Below are positions 1 through 9,278 of a stretch of 64,000 nt of DNA, in pieces. Location of the stretch: positions 45,797,847 to 45,861,846 of the forward strand of contig CP154954.1 in assembly GCA_039621445.1 (NCBI GenBank). Reading direction: 5' to 3'. The notes under the pieces are model-generated. The model was not told where the DNA came from, made no database searches, and was given only the letters and a program-made list of their open reading frames with translations. This DNA is from Euglena gracilis. Its lineage: Eukaryota; Euglenida; Euglenophyceae; Euglenales. A program made the position numbers and the translations under genes. The first letter of the stretch is position 1; each line of letters begins with the position of its first letter.

Positions 1-189
1 AATCATCTCAGGATTATAACCCCCCTCCAATAAGTTCGCAGTGCCCTAATTGTGTGCAGTGTGTGAGTCAGGGGTGCCGTCCCCGAGGAACTGAAAACCC
101 AGGGACAGGCACCACGGTTACAACAAGTGCCCTAATAAGAGCACACACCCCAGGGGTCTGAAACTGCCACCCTAAAAAGTCCGCACCCC
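1..189. repeat. Direct duplication copy A, left part
   Basis: These bases are repeated at 46561-46749. The match stops where the outer retrotransposon begins and resumes after it at 30243. The segment may extend left of the window. I see no gene in it. Confidence 0.95.
185..189. repeat. Target-site duplication of the outer element (left copy)
   Basis: ACCCC here is repeated exactly at 30238-30242 on the other side of the outer element. The uninterrupted paralogue at 46745 has a single A followed by ten C. A 5-bp duplication is usual for Ty3/gypsy integrases. Confidence 0.9.
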
Positions 190-498
190 AGTGTACGTCT
201 GATTCCCAATTCCCCTTTCCCAATTCCCAAAAGCCTTCGCTTTCGCCTTGGCGCACCTACTTGGGAACTGAAAATCAGAGTAACAGTGAAAACCCTTTTC
301 CCACTTCCCAAGAAGCAAAGCACGGAGCAATGCAGGGAGGACGGACTGGAAATCCAAGTCCGGTCCAAGGAAAAGGTATAAGAAGAATAAGAATACCACC
401 TGTGGAGAGAAGGGGCACCCATTAGGAAATCCTAATAGGATCTGCTTCCATCCTAACTTCCTCAACGGAAGGGGACAGAAGCATACGCCTGGTACACA
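190..498 (-). repeat. 3' LTR of the outer element (309 bp)
   Basis: On the minus strand it reads TGTGTACC...GTACACT, so the ends form an imperfect inverted repeat around GTGTAC/GTACAC. It matches 29927-30237 apart from one G/C difference and a 2-bp GA indel. Its ends resemble the 429-bp LTR of the nested element, but its central part is shorter and different. Confidence 0.95.
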
Positions 499-508
499 TC
501 CCCCTCCC
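499..508 (-). promoter_or_regulatory. Polypurine tract of the outer element
   Basis: The minus strand reads GGGAGGGGGA directly before the 3' LTR. The same ten bases precede the 3' LTR of the nested element. Position and composition fit the plus-strand priming site of LTR elements. Confidence 0.85.
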
Positions 509-1322
509 AGGGCTATGCCCGATTTCCCCTTTGGACCAGGCATTCTGGCCACAGGGATTTCGGACACAGACCTGGTCTGTGGGAGGTGCACCCTGGCGCA
601 TCCACAGGGGCCCTTTCCGTCGCACAGGGGTCCACTCAAAGGGGGGGGGCGGAAAGGAGGGGACCCAAAACCCAAAAACCGGCAAATGGGTTTCACCTAT
701 TCTGCGGTGGCTTATGGGTATATAGTATATTATAGCCCATTGAGGAAAATGGGGCTGGCAGGTTTCCTTGCCAAGCAAACCCATCCACCCAGTTTGGGTG
801 TGCCCAAGGCACTTGGGGTTGGTCCATGGGCATTCCAGGAAAACCCATGGGGAGGGTGTGGAAGGAGGGGGCCTCTGACCAGTCAAACCTGGGCAGGGCG
901 CATGGCCAGTCAAACCTGACCACGCAAAAGGAAATCCTACTCTACAAAACCAACTGCCGGCGACAGCATTTGCCCCGGGGGGGAAAGTAGAGAGGAGTGG
1001 GGGGTTGGCTTAGGCCAGAAAAGTTGTGCTGTCTGGCAGCCTTAAGGCCTCAAACGGCCGAAAAGAAAAGAAAGGGAAAGGAAAAGGGGCCGTCGGCCCT
1101 GTGCGCTGCGTGTCGCACGCCCGCGAGAGGGGAGAGGGGAGAGGGGTGTGCATGCATGCGCACGGAATCCTGCACATGGCAGCATCCCGGTGGGAACTTA
1201 CTAGCGGCGAATACCGCAAAGGGTCTTCGAAGGGGCTGTTCGGGCGAATACCCAAACAGGGTGTCAGGCGAATACCTGACGAGGGTGCTGAAAGACGCCG
1301 CATTGGCGCTGACAGAGACACC
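509..1322 (-). other. 3' untranslated region of the outer element
   Basis: This lies between the ORF3 stop and the polypurine tract and has no credible ORF. Read on the minus strand, the parts near 760-850 and 920-1070 align by eye with the nested element's 3' UTR at about 19310-19420 and 19080-19230, including a shared TTCTGGCCTAAGCC block. The two families therefore share 3' non-coding sequence. A purine-rich stretch at about 1061-1096 is specific to this element. Confidence 0.7.
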
Positions 1323-3114
1323 TCACCTGCCTTTATTGGCTGGACGTTCGCGGACCTCACGCCAGTAGTCGTGTTGGGGGTCCCCTAATGGGTCCTCAAC
1401 CAACTCCAGTTGGCGTGGGGAACGCGGCGGAGCTGATTCACTCCGAATGGTGTTGAGCTCCGGATCGTTGACATCAAAGGAAGGGGTCTCCCAGTCCTTG
1501 ATCCAATTATCCGGCAGCTTCTCCCTGGTACGTTCAGCATGATGCTGAAGATACCGTTGGAGTTGCTCCCAGAAAATTCTGGGCAGCATCACCGGCCAGA
1601 TGATGTAATTCATCCGGGGGTGATTCGCAGGCACCTGCGGGGGCATCCCCGGGGTCTGCTTGAAGTTGATGTCATACATCCACCTCGCTGTCCGAACTCT
1701 TGCGGTATGGGGCCGTAATACAGCCGCCAACCAACCTCTGAAGTCCACCAAATCGTGTTCTTCAGGAGGCCACAGTGGCAAGGCGTATCCGCCATGCTGA
1801 CGCTTGGAGAACAGGGGGTAAACCTGTGTCTCCCAGTCGCCATCAGTCCAGAGGTAAGGCATTCTTACCTTGGCGTGTTCCTCGACGGCGAGGCGCATTG
1901 CCCCAGCGTCGATCTGGAACTCACGGGCCATTCCCGTGTGGCGGTAGCTTTCTACCTTTTTGAAGTCGGAGTGCTTCAGGCGTCCTTCCACCTGCTTGTA
2001 CTCCTTCTTCCACTTCTCCAGTGTCTCCCAGTGCTGGGGGACAATGGTGGTGACTGCTCCATCAGCAGTCTGCACGAACTTGCCTCCTATACAGTTGATG
2101 CACAAGGCAGGGATATCCCTGTCGTGAGCATTCTCACTGTAGGAGTAGTTCAAGCTGTACTTCCAGGCATTCAGGCACTCGCCACATACGAGCGCCACAC
2201 AGTTCGGCACATATGCCCTGTGATGGAACCACGAGGATTGCACCTGCCGCTTGCACACATGCACAAGCGGTTGGTTATGCCGCACATGGTGACATACGGT
2301 GCACGTCCAGGCAAAGGACGTGCCGTGCTGGAAATCCAACACGCAGTCCTCGCCAAAGTACTGTGCCAGTACTCTGGGTGAGCGCCTGTTCCAGAATGTC
2401 CAGGTATGTTCCGGGACATAGTGGAAAGGTTCTCCGCGGACGAAGAGGGGCTGAATCCATCGATTCAGTGACCCTTTCTGGTGCCTAATAGCAGCCAGTT
2501 TCTTCGTCCTCTCTTCCACGGTGCCTAGTCTGGTCAGGATATCCTGGGTCCAGAGCTGGGCATCCGCAGACACAGGAGGTGAAGCAGGTTCATCCTGCTC
2601 CTCATCCGTCGATCCGGCGGAAGACTGGGCCTGTCGACCACGAGCCTTACCTTTCGGTTTGCTCTGGCCGTACCCGGACGATGCAACGGCCGAATAGTCG
2701 TGCATTGTCGTAGGGCCTTTCGGCTGTCCGCCAGTCTGACCTCCAGCGCCTTTCGGTGGTGGTTTCCCATCACCGCCTTTGGAAGGGGGCTTACAGGGTG
2801 CAGCACCCGGTTTGCCTCCTTTCGGCTTCGCACTCCCGGAATCAGGAGGCGACGCCTGCGGCTTACTCCTGGTATCAGGAGCCGATGGTGCCGGAGTAGA
2901 CGTTTGCCGTCTGGGCGAAGCGGGCATACTGACCGCTGGGTCGCGCATGACGCTCCGAGGGGTTGGCATTCGTTCCTGGGGTTGTTCAGCAGGCCGTCGC
3001 CGAACAGGTTCATCCTGTCCGACGAGGCGTGGCACTGTGGTCGTCACCGGAATCGGTGCTTCCACAGGCGCTGGTGCTCCCAGAAACTCTGCCATTGTCC
3101 TCGGGGCGGCAAGG
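1323..3114 (-). CDS. ORF3 of the outer element, C-terminal part (split by the nested insertion)
   Basis: This is the last third of a giant protein of unknown function whose first part is at 20073-23802. If the 16,958-bp nested element and one 5-bp target copy are removed, the two parts join in frame as 1,839 codons including the stop. Most of this part aligns with residues about 1,270-1,814 of the intact ORF3 at 13306-18750. It begins in a Pro/Ser/Lys/Gly-rich linker and then enters the conserved tail with a cysteine/histidine cluster: C-x2-C, H-x-C, C-x4-C-x2-C, C-x2-C. Shared landmarks include SPRVLAQYFGE, YRHTGMAR and LAAVLRPHTAR. An open frame continues from here into the LTR to about 3308, but those residues come from the insertion and are not part of the gene. 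No signal peptide or clear membrane segment is visible. No function is assigned. Confidence 0.85.
3110..3114. repeat. Target-site duplication of the nested element (left copy)
   Basis: CAAGG here matches CAGGG at 20073-20077 with one mismatch. Removing one copy with the element restores the host reading frame, which supports these five bases as the duplication. Confidence 0.8.
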
Positions 3115-3543
3115 TGTGTACCAGGCACGTCCCAGCTCTGTAGGATATCTGCAGAGTGGGTTCTGTGACGGTCGCACCACTGTGGAAACCCACAGCTGGT
3201 AAGATCGTGGCAGACCCTTCTGGGATCTGCCCCTGGACACGTCAGCACTTTTCTCTCCTTCCCCCACAGGTGGTATTCTTTACTCTCACAATCTCCAAGT
3301 TTCACCATTGGTTTTGTCAGAGGGAAAAACCCTCAGAACAATCAACTTTGATCTCAGAAGAAAACTTCTGAATCTTTGCTTTGTGCTTTGCTTCTTGGGG
3401 AATTGGGAAGAAAAGGGGAAAACCACTTTTCGTTACTCCAAAGACTTTTCCCTACCATAAGTAGGCTGCGCACCAAGGCGAAAGCGAAAGGCTTTTACAG
3501 AAAGTCCCAAAAAGGGAAAAAGGGAAAGCTTTGGACGTACACT
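3115..3543 (+). repeat. 5' LTR of the nested element (429 bp)
   Basis: It starts TGTGTACC and ends GTACACT, abutting the primer-binding site. It differs from the LTR at 19644-20072 by three substitutions and no indel. It contains short hairpins such as GAGGG-AAAAA-CCCTC and CAGAAG-AAAA-CTTCTG. Transcription is expected to start within it, but I cannot point to a convincing TATA box. Confidence 0.95.
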
Positions 3544-3558
3544 TGGTAGCAGAATAGG
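3544..3558 (+). promoter_or_regulatory. Primer-binding site, initiator-Met-tRNA type
   Basis: TGGTAGCAGAATAGG follows the LTR without a gap. The first ten bases complement a tRNA 3' end of the form TCTGCTACCA, which occurs in initiator methionine tRNAs of several eukaryotes. The match beyond ten bases cannot be checked without the host tRNA. The outer element has the same first ten bases at the same place. Confidence 0.75.
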
Positions 3559-3720
3559 TCAAAGATCCTACAGAAAGAAAGGCTACCAGGTAATACACTT
3601 GGTAGCAGAATAGGTCAAAGATCCTACAGAAAGAAAGGCTACCAGGTAATACACTTGGTAGCAGAATAGGTCAAAGATCCTACAGAAAGAAAGGCTACCA
3701 GGTAATACACTTGGTAGCAG
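3544..3720 (+). repeat. 56-bp tandem repeat carrying the primer-binding site
   Basis: Three identical 56-bp units start at 3544, 3600 and 3656. A fourth start at 3712 diverges after about ten bases. Each unit begins TGGTAGCAG and ends in ATACACT, which imitates the LTR end GTACACT, so every unit recreates an LTR-end/primer-site junction. The outer element has two such junctions 66 bp apart (29926 and 29860, minus strand). Confidence 0.9.
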
Positions 3721-3965
3721 ATTTAGGCAACGATCCTACACAGACGTTCCACACAGAGAAACTCTGTGGTTGACTGGTGGTGAGGATCGTACTGAGCCGT
3801 GAAACACGGTGAAAGTACTGTTCCTGGCCCCTAGCCAACCTTTAAGCAAGGATACAGGTCTCAGAAGGCTCTGTTCGGTAATCGCCGATACAACCTTTCT
3901 GGTCCCTGTTTCTCTGCTTATTTGTGTGAATTTTTGGGTTTTTGCCTTTTTACCCATCTCAAAAG
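3721..3965 (+). other. 5' leader of the nested element
   Basis: This is non-coding sequence between the primer-site repeats and the gag ATG. It holds several small hairpins, for example CCGTG-AAA-CACGG near 3798. A retroelement leader normally carries the packaging signal. No individual signal can be recognised here. Confidence 0.6.
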
Positions 3966-6251
3966 ATGCAGAGCACAAGCCCCAACCCCAAATTTGATTA
4001 TGACTTGTTGATGAGTTCATTGAGCAATTGTGATGAAGATTGCGGGGATTGGAACGGTTTGAATGAAACAAGTTCCAATTCCCGACCCCCCAAGCAAGAA
4101 GAAGGCAATTTGACTCATTTGTCATTGTCAAAAGGCGAAACGCCTTTATCATTGCATGGGGGTAATGAACCCTCTTCATCATCTTTGTCATTGATTGTCC
4201 GGGATGTAGGTGGCAAAATGCCTTCCTCCATCCCGATTCACCCATCATTGATGCGGCGAGGGGATGAACCCCTTGCACCCCCACACTTGGTTACTCATGT
4301 TACCCATGAACAAAGTGAGGGGTATTTGCCCTTTGCTCTGTTCACACCCAAAAGATCCCCGGTGGAAGCACCGGTGGGCCTTTTGGAGTGCAACTCGGTG
4401 GAAACACCGTGTTTTTTCCAACCCCCCCCTCAATTACCACCCCCCACACCATTTCACGCTTTGCCGGGATTACCCGCGGAAGCTGCGGTTTTCCCTGCAT
4501 TGCCATGGAACCCAGATATGCGTCTGGTGGTGCCGGAAATCTCTGGTGCCGTTTCTATTGTGGAGGACTATGAGGAAGATTTGAGGGATAACCTCACCCC
4601 CGGTGATGTTTTCCGAATTCTCGGTCAACTTCCAGCGGATCACCCGCTTAGCAAGCAAATTTTGCATGTCCACCAATGCGTTGCGGAATGCGCAACCATG
4701 CTCAACAAAGTTTTGCAGTTCGATGAGGACAATCAAAGGGTTGTCAACACCAAACTGGAATGTTGCTGGAATTATTTGCAGGAAATCGGCAAATATTGCC
4801 AACACAATTTTGAAAATGCGGGGAAAGACCTTCAGCATTTTCGAGAAAGTGTTGACAGTATTTTGCGCATCCAACTTCCACAAAATTTCCAACAAATCAG
4901 CGAAATGCTGCATGAAGCGGAAACGCGGAATGATTCCAAGTTTCTGCATGTGCAGGATGGTATGAGCCATCTTTTTGCCCAATTGGAATCCTGTTCAACC
5001 ATGTTACTGCAATTGCAGCAGCAGTTACAAGCGCAAAATGCCACCCCCAAAATGCCGGAAATCGGTAACTTTGTCGCGGTTGAGCATTTTGCCACACTTA
5101 CCACTTCTTTTCAAGAAGCGCAACAACGGATTTTGCATCTTGGCTCGGAAATCGAGCACTTGAAGCAATTTCAAGCGAAAGTGCAAGAGAATTTTGTTCC
5201 CCGTTCGCAAATCCAACTTTTGGAGGAACGAATTTTACACTTGGAGCAAAAATCCTGCCATTGTGCCGCAAATCAGGATGGATTAACCACCTTGAACGCG
5301 AAAATCGCAGATTGCGCACAACGGTTGGATTTTACGCAACAACAAATGCAAACGGACATTGGCGGTATTAATGCCACCGTTGTCGGTTTGCAGGAGCATG
5401 TTTTCGCACTTTCCAAGCGAATTCCCGACATTAGTGGTATTCAAGCCGCTATTGGGGAATTGCAAACCCGTTGCACCTTGTTGTCTACCACAGTGACGGA
5501 AATCCGCTCACTACCCCCCATTTCGCGTGCTCGGATATCCGAGTCACCGGAATTTCGCTCATTTTATGACAAAGTGCTTGGTGACAACAAGGAAACCTTG
5601 CAAGCATTTTGTACAAGTTTGCTCCAAATCGAGGAAAGCGTGAATCGGAATGCCCGATCCATGCAAGATGAGGTTTCTCGGTTGGATGGACGAATTTCTG
5701 CGTTGTTGGAAAAGCCAACCGCGGAAAATTCGCGCACCACCGTGGAAACCCCCAACAAGTCACTCCACCAATTGCAAACCGTCTCAAATGCGGTAAAAGC
5801 GCTTGCGGGTCAACTCCGGAATGTGGAGGAGTCCCAAGGAAATCTTGCCCAAGAATTACAATTGGTTTCTGAAAAGATGCCACACTTGGAAGATTTTTCC
5901 CGTTACCGCAAACGCGTTAGGCATTTGGAGACTGAGGTTGACCGTATTTGCGGCCAACTCCAGTTGGTGGAACATTTGGAAGAAACGGTGCATGACTTGT
6001 CCGCGAGTCTGGATAAAATGTCCACTCCGGTACCGGTTGTGCCACCATCCACCGCGGTAAGCGCTGCGGTTGGTATTCCAAATGTCCCGGAATCGCGTTC
6101 TCAAATTACCATTTCTGGAGTAGGAATCCCTACATCCACTGCGAATTTGGTACAACCACCCGCGAAAACGCGAATTGTACCACCTTTGCATTTGCCAACA
6201 CCACAAACACACTCTTCGCACGACATTTCCGATGAGGAAATTGGCCCCCCC
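3966..6251 (+). CDS. gag: Gag, N-terminal coiled-coil region (nested element)
   Basis: The start is the ATG at 3966 (MQSTSPNPKF...), because the outer element conserves MQST at its own start; the frame is open a little upstream without an ATG. Residues 1-200 are acidic and Ser/Pro-rich. About residues 210-690 are strongly heptad-like, rich in Leu, Gln and Glu, and should form long coiled coils. Examples are HLFAQLESCSTMLLQLQQQL and VDRICGQLQLVEHLEE. No such domain is usual in chromovirus Gag. At 6245-6251 a run of seven C shifts the frame by one base relative to the outer element, which reads through in a single frame. The original frame then runs uselessly to a stop at 6551. With one C fewer, gag would be 1,358 residues. 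The extra C may be a real mutation or a homopolymer error. Confidence 0.85.
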
Positions 6252-8043
6252 ACTCGAAAATTCGAGTCTCCACCAAGAAATTCAACATTCCAACCTTGCA
6301 GGAGTAATGTGCCAACACCCCACACCTGGTATTGGTCATGTGTCGCATTCGCGATCATACCACCAACCGACGGGTTCTGGAATGCCAGACCACCCATCGG
6401 CTTTTCGCCGGGCAACCCGCCCCACTGGGAGGAATTTCACCACATTTTCGCGTTTCCCGCAGGAAAATCCTGCCAACCTTACACTTGGTGCGGGAAATCC
6501 TGCACGGGTTACACATGGAGCGGAAAATCCGCGAAACGCGTTTGGTGTTAAGAATTACCCTGACCCAAACCCCTGGAATACCACCGAGGGTCAGCGGGTT
6601 ACTCAGAGAGACTTCAAGGGCACCATCGCAATCGCGAACAAGGTGAAACCCCAATGGGACGGGGATCCAACCACATGGAGACAATTTTTTCGGGATTGGG
6701 AGTACTATTGGGCACTAAAAGGACCCACCCAAGACCCGAATCCCGAGGTAGTCAAGATGGAATTCATCGATTGCCTACCGAGGGAGGAGCGAGAACGCGC
6801 ACGCAATTTGGTGATACGTAATGGCGTATCATTCGATGACCTGGTTGAGCAATACGCTTCAACCAATTCAAGTCTGGTCACCAGGATTACCCTGGAGAAG
6901 AAGTGGCGACAAAGCGCGCCATCGGATCGCAAATGGAAATCCATTGACCTTTGGTATGCCAAATGGTTAGCACTTGCTTCCGAAGTTGATGAACTTAGCG
7001 AGAAGCAAATGCGTGAACAATTCGATGCGGTTTTGTTGCATTTCACACCATCCCTCGTGAAGGATATCCATCGCGAGGAGTTGGCAGGGCATGAGATGAC
7101 TCTTGCCCAACGTTGGAATTATGTGTCAAAGCAACTCAAGCTCACACAAGTTTTGGGACAAATACAGTCCGCTTTCCAAACGCATCCCACCGCGGGAATC
7201 CCTGCGGGTGCGGTTAATGCATTGCAAAAATCACCCATGTCACCAAGATCACCCACCACGGGACCGAAAACGCGGAATCAGCGTTCTTCGGACCAGGGCA
7301 CGGATAAACTGTGCTTTTTGTGCAACAAATCTGGTCACATGTCTCGGGAATGCCCGAATCCCGATGCGCGAAAGCGTATTGGAAGCCCAAGGGGCTCGAC
7401 CTCCTCACGGGGATCGGGTTCCTCGGCGTTTTCACGTCAATCGGCAGTTTCACGGTCTTCGGAGAACCGCTTTAGCGGTAGTAGGCCCAAGTCACCATCG
7501 CGTGATGGTCGGGAAACCCGTCCTTCTCGCGGTCGGTCACCTGGCCCCCCTGCCCGAAAACGGGATTTCAACCGCGATTCTTCACGATCTCGTTCGCGAA
7601 GTGGATCATCCTCTTCACGCGAGTCAACGGGGAAGTCCCGATACACCGGTCATGGTCGACGGGAAACCCGTTCACCACGACGGTTTGACGGAAAACCGGA
7701 ATACCGTTCCCCCCGTTATGCGGAATCCCGCCACAAATCCCGTTGTTCACTTTGCGGTTCCAAAGATCACCACGCATCCAAATGTCCCAGATCTCGTTCC
7801 CCCCGGCCCGGCTACGGAAATCGCGGTAAGCGCCGCGATGACCGTGGTTACTCCTCCAACCGGCAAAAGGTCGGTTTCAAGATATCTTGTTTGGAGGAGG
7901 ACACCCCGGCTTCGGGCAGGGAGGGGGATGAGACCTCGGACGGGGAATTTAATGAGGCCCGAATGGCGGTGCGCTCATTGAATTCCATCTATTCCACCAA
8001 AAAGTCCGTTGCCGGCTATGCGGCCGGTTCGGACTTGGAGTAG
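6252..8043 (+). CDS. gag: Gag capsid and nucleocapsid region (nested element)
   Basis: This continues gag in the +1 frame after the C run. A conserved capsid-type region (about 6570-7190) includes GTIAIANKVKPQWDGDPTTW and FFRDWEYYWALKG, as in retrotransposon Gag. It is followed by a CCHC zinc knuckle, CFLCNKSGHMSREC (near 7312), an Arg/Ser-rich stretch, and a second knuckle-like motif, CSLCGSKDHHASKC (near 7744). The zinc knuckles and RS tract should bind the genomic RNA. The ORF ends in TAG at 8041-8043, and the same frame continues into pol, so the stop is probably read through. The region aligns closely with 25670-27400 of the outer element. Confidence 0.92.
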
Positions 8044-8079
8044 GGGAGCCCGAGGTCCGAGGGCACGGACCTCTGGGCT
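8041..8079 (+). promoter_or_regulatory. Gag stop-codon readthrough signal (UAG + stem-loop)
   Basis: The gag stop is TAG followed by GGG. Three bases later comes a stem of 12 pairs: AGCCCGAGGTCC at 8047-8058 pairs with GGACCTC (8067-8073) and GGGCT (8075-8079), with one bulged T and an 8-base loop. UAG-G followed by RNA structure is the arrangement used by murine leukaemia virus and type III readthrough signals. The bases from GAGTAG through the stem are identical in the outer element, although the genes around them have diverged. The frame before and after the stop is the same. Confidence 0.75.
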
Positions 8080-8088
8080 GATGAACAG

Positions 8089-9278
8089 ATGGAGGTAAGA
8101 CCTGATCAACCTTACCCCCCCTGCCCATCCGCCTTCACGGTCAGTACCCGGAATTATTTCGGGTCCCCTACCCCCACTCCACATTTCCGCTCGGAATGCT
8201 GAGCAAAGTGGGAAAGGGTTCATGGGAGAGCTGGCATGCAAACGTATTTCCGCCAGACCCTTCACTTTGCGTACCACCAATGGAATTACTCGTCCAAGCG
8301 GAAATCCGCATCCAAAATTTCTCCACTAAAGTTAAAATTCTCATTGACACTGGTTGTCGCATTGCACTGCTCTTTCGGTTGGGGTTGATACCGACCCCGC
8401 TCTTGGTAAGCGCCAAGAAACCGATCAAAATTACAACCGCGGATAACACCCCCATGTGTGGTGGTGATTTGGGATGTGTGCTCGAGATACTCTTGCCCAT
8501 CATTCCGAAGCATCACTCACAACCCCCACAATTACAACATTTCACCAATATTTGGGGTTACGAGTCCGGAATTCACGGGTCTGACGTAATTTTGGGATAC
8601 CCATTTTTACGCCAGTACCGATTGGTTGTGGATTGCCACTCCCACGGTTTGCGCACAGCACCCACCACTTCATTGACACCCAAACCACCATCACCGTTGT
8701 CATCCACTATGATGACCACCGCTTTGCCCACACCGTTACCCACAATGGCAACACCGTTACCCACCACACCAACAACCGTTTTCCACACCCGGGGTACGGA
8801 GAAAGCCTCCCCCCTGCCCAATGACACACCAACATGCGTTCCACATGAGGCAGGGCAAGCGAGTAGCGGTACCCCCACCGTTCCACTGGGTTACAAGACG
8901 AAAGCCCAAAGGCCTGAAGTAATTACGGTGTCGAGTAGTCGCCCAGCTACACCACCACTCCGTTTCCCACCAGTTGTGCCGAATCCAGGCACACCTGTAC
9001 AAGACTCACCGGCTAATGCCATCGACACCCACTTTCACGCACACCCGTCACACCATCACACTTCCTTCCAATGTGTGCACTGCAGGAGAATTTCCACCCA
9101 ATCGGATTTCGATTGTGGATGTTTAGTTCAAAATCCGACACTAATCGCAATTCCGAAAACGGAATCCACCACCCATGATACACTTGGTTGTAGCCCGCAA
9201 TGCGCGGAGATACACCGAGTACTCCAACAACGCGGATTAGCCTCGTTGTTCGGAAACCGCGAAAAGCGCGATTCCTAA
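8089..9278 (+). CDS. pol: Pol N-terminus: retropepsin-like protease (nested element)
   Basis: After the gag TAG the same frame gives MEVRPDQP..., as in the outer element, until a C5 run at 8171-8175 that has six C in the outer copy. The lost base shifts the frame, and the intact stretch resumes at the ATG at 8196. It contains [15 protein letters not shown] near 8331, the DTG active site of an aspartic protease, and a second conserved block [17 protein letters not shown] near 8568. About 180 Pro/Thr/His-rich residues follow, with a pair of CxxC motifs. The protease would cleave Gag-Pol during particle maturation. The frame ends at 9278 and overlaps the RT frame, which is shifted by +1. Confidence 0.85.

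Noticed and set aside
3115-3308. N-terminal extension of the minus-strand ORF ending at 1323
   Set aside because: These residues are translated from the LTR of the nested element; the true ORF3 continues at 20073 on the other side of the insertion.
3544-3720. Regular 56-bp direct repeats suggesting a CRISPR array
   Set aside because: Units are contiguous without unique spacers, lie between an LTR and gag in a eukaryotic retroelement, and contain the primer-binding site.
6245-6251. C-CCC-CCC as a programmed -1 frameshift site in gag
   Set aside because: The downstream gag frame is +1, not -1, relative to the upstream frame, and the outer element reads this region in one frame without a C run. 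A one-base insertion is simpler.
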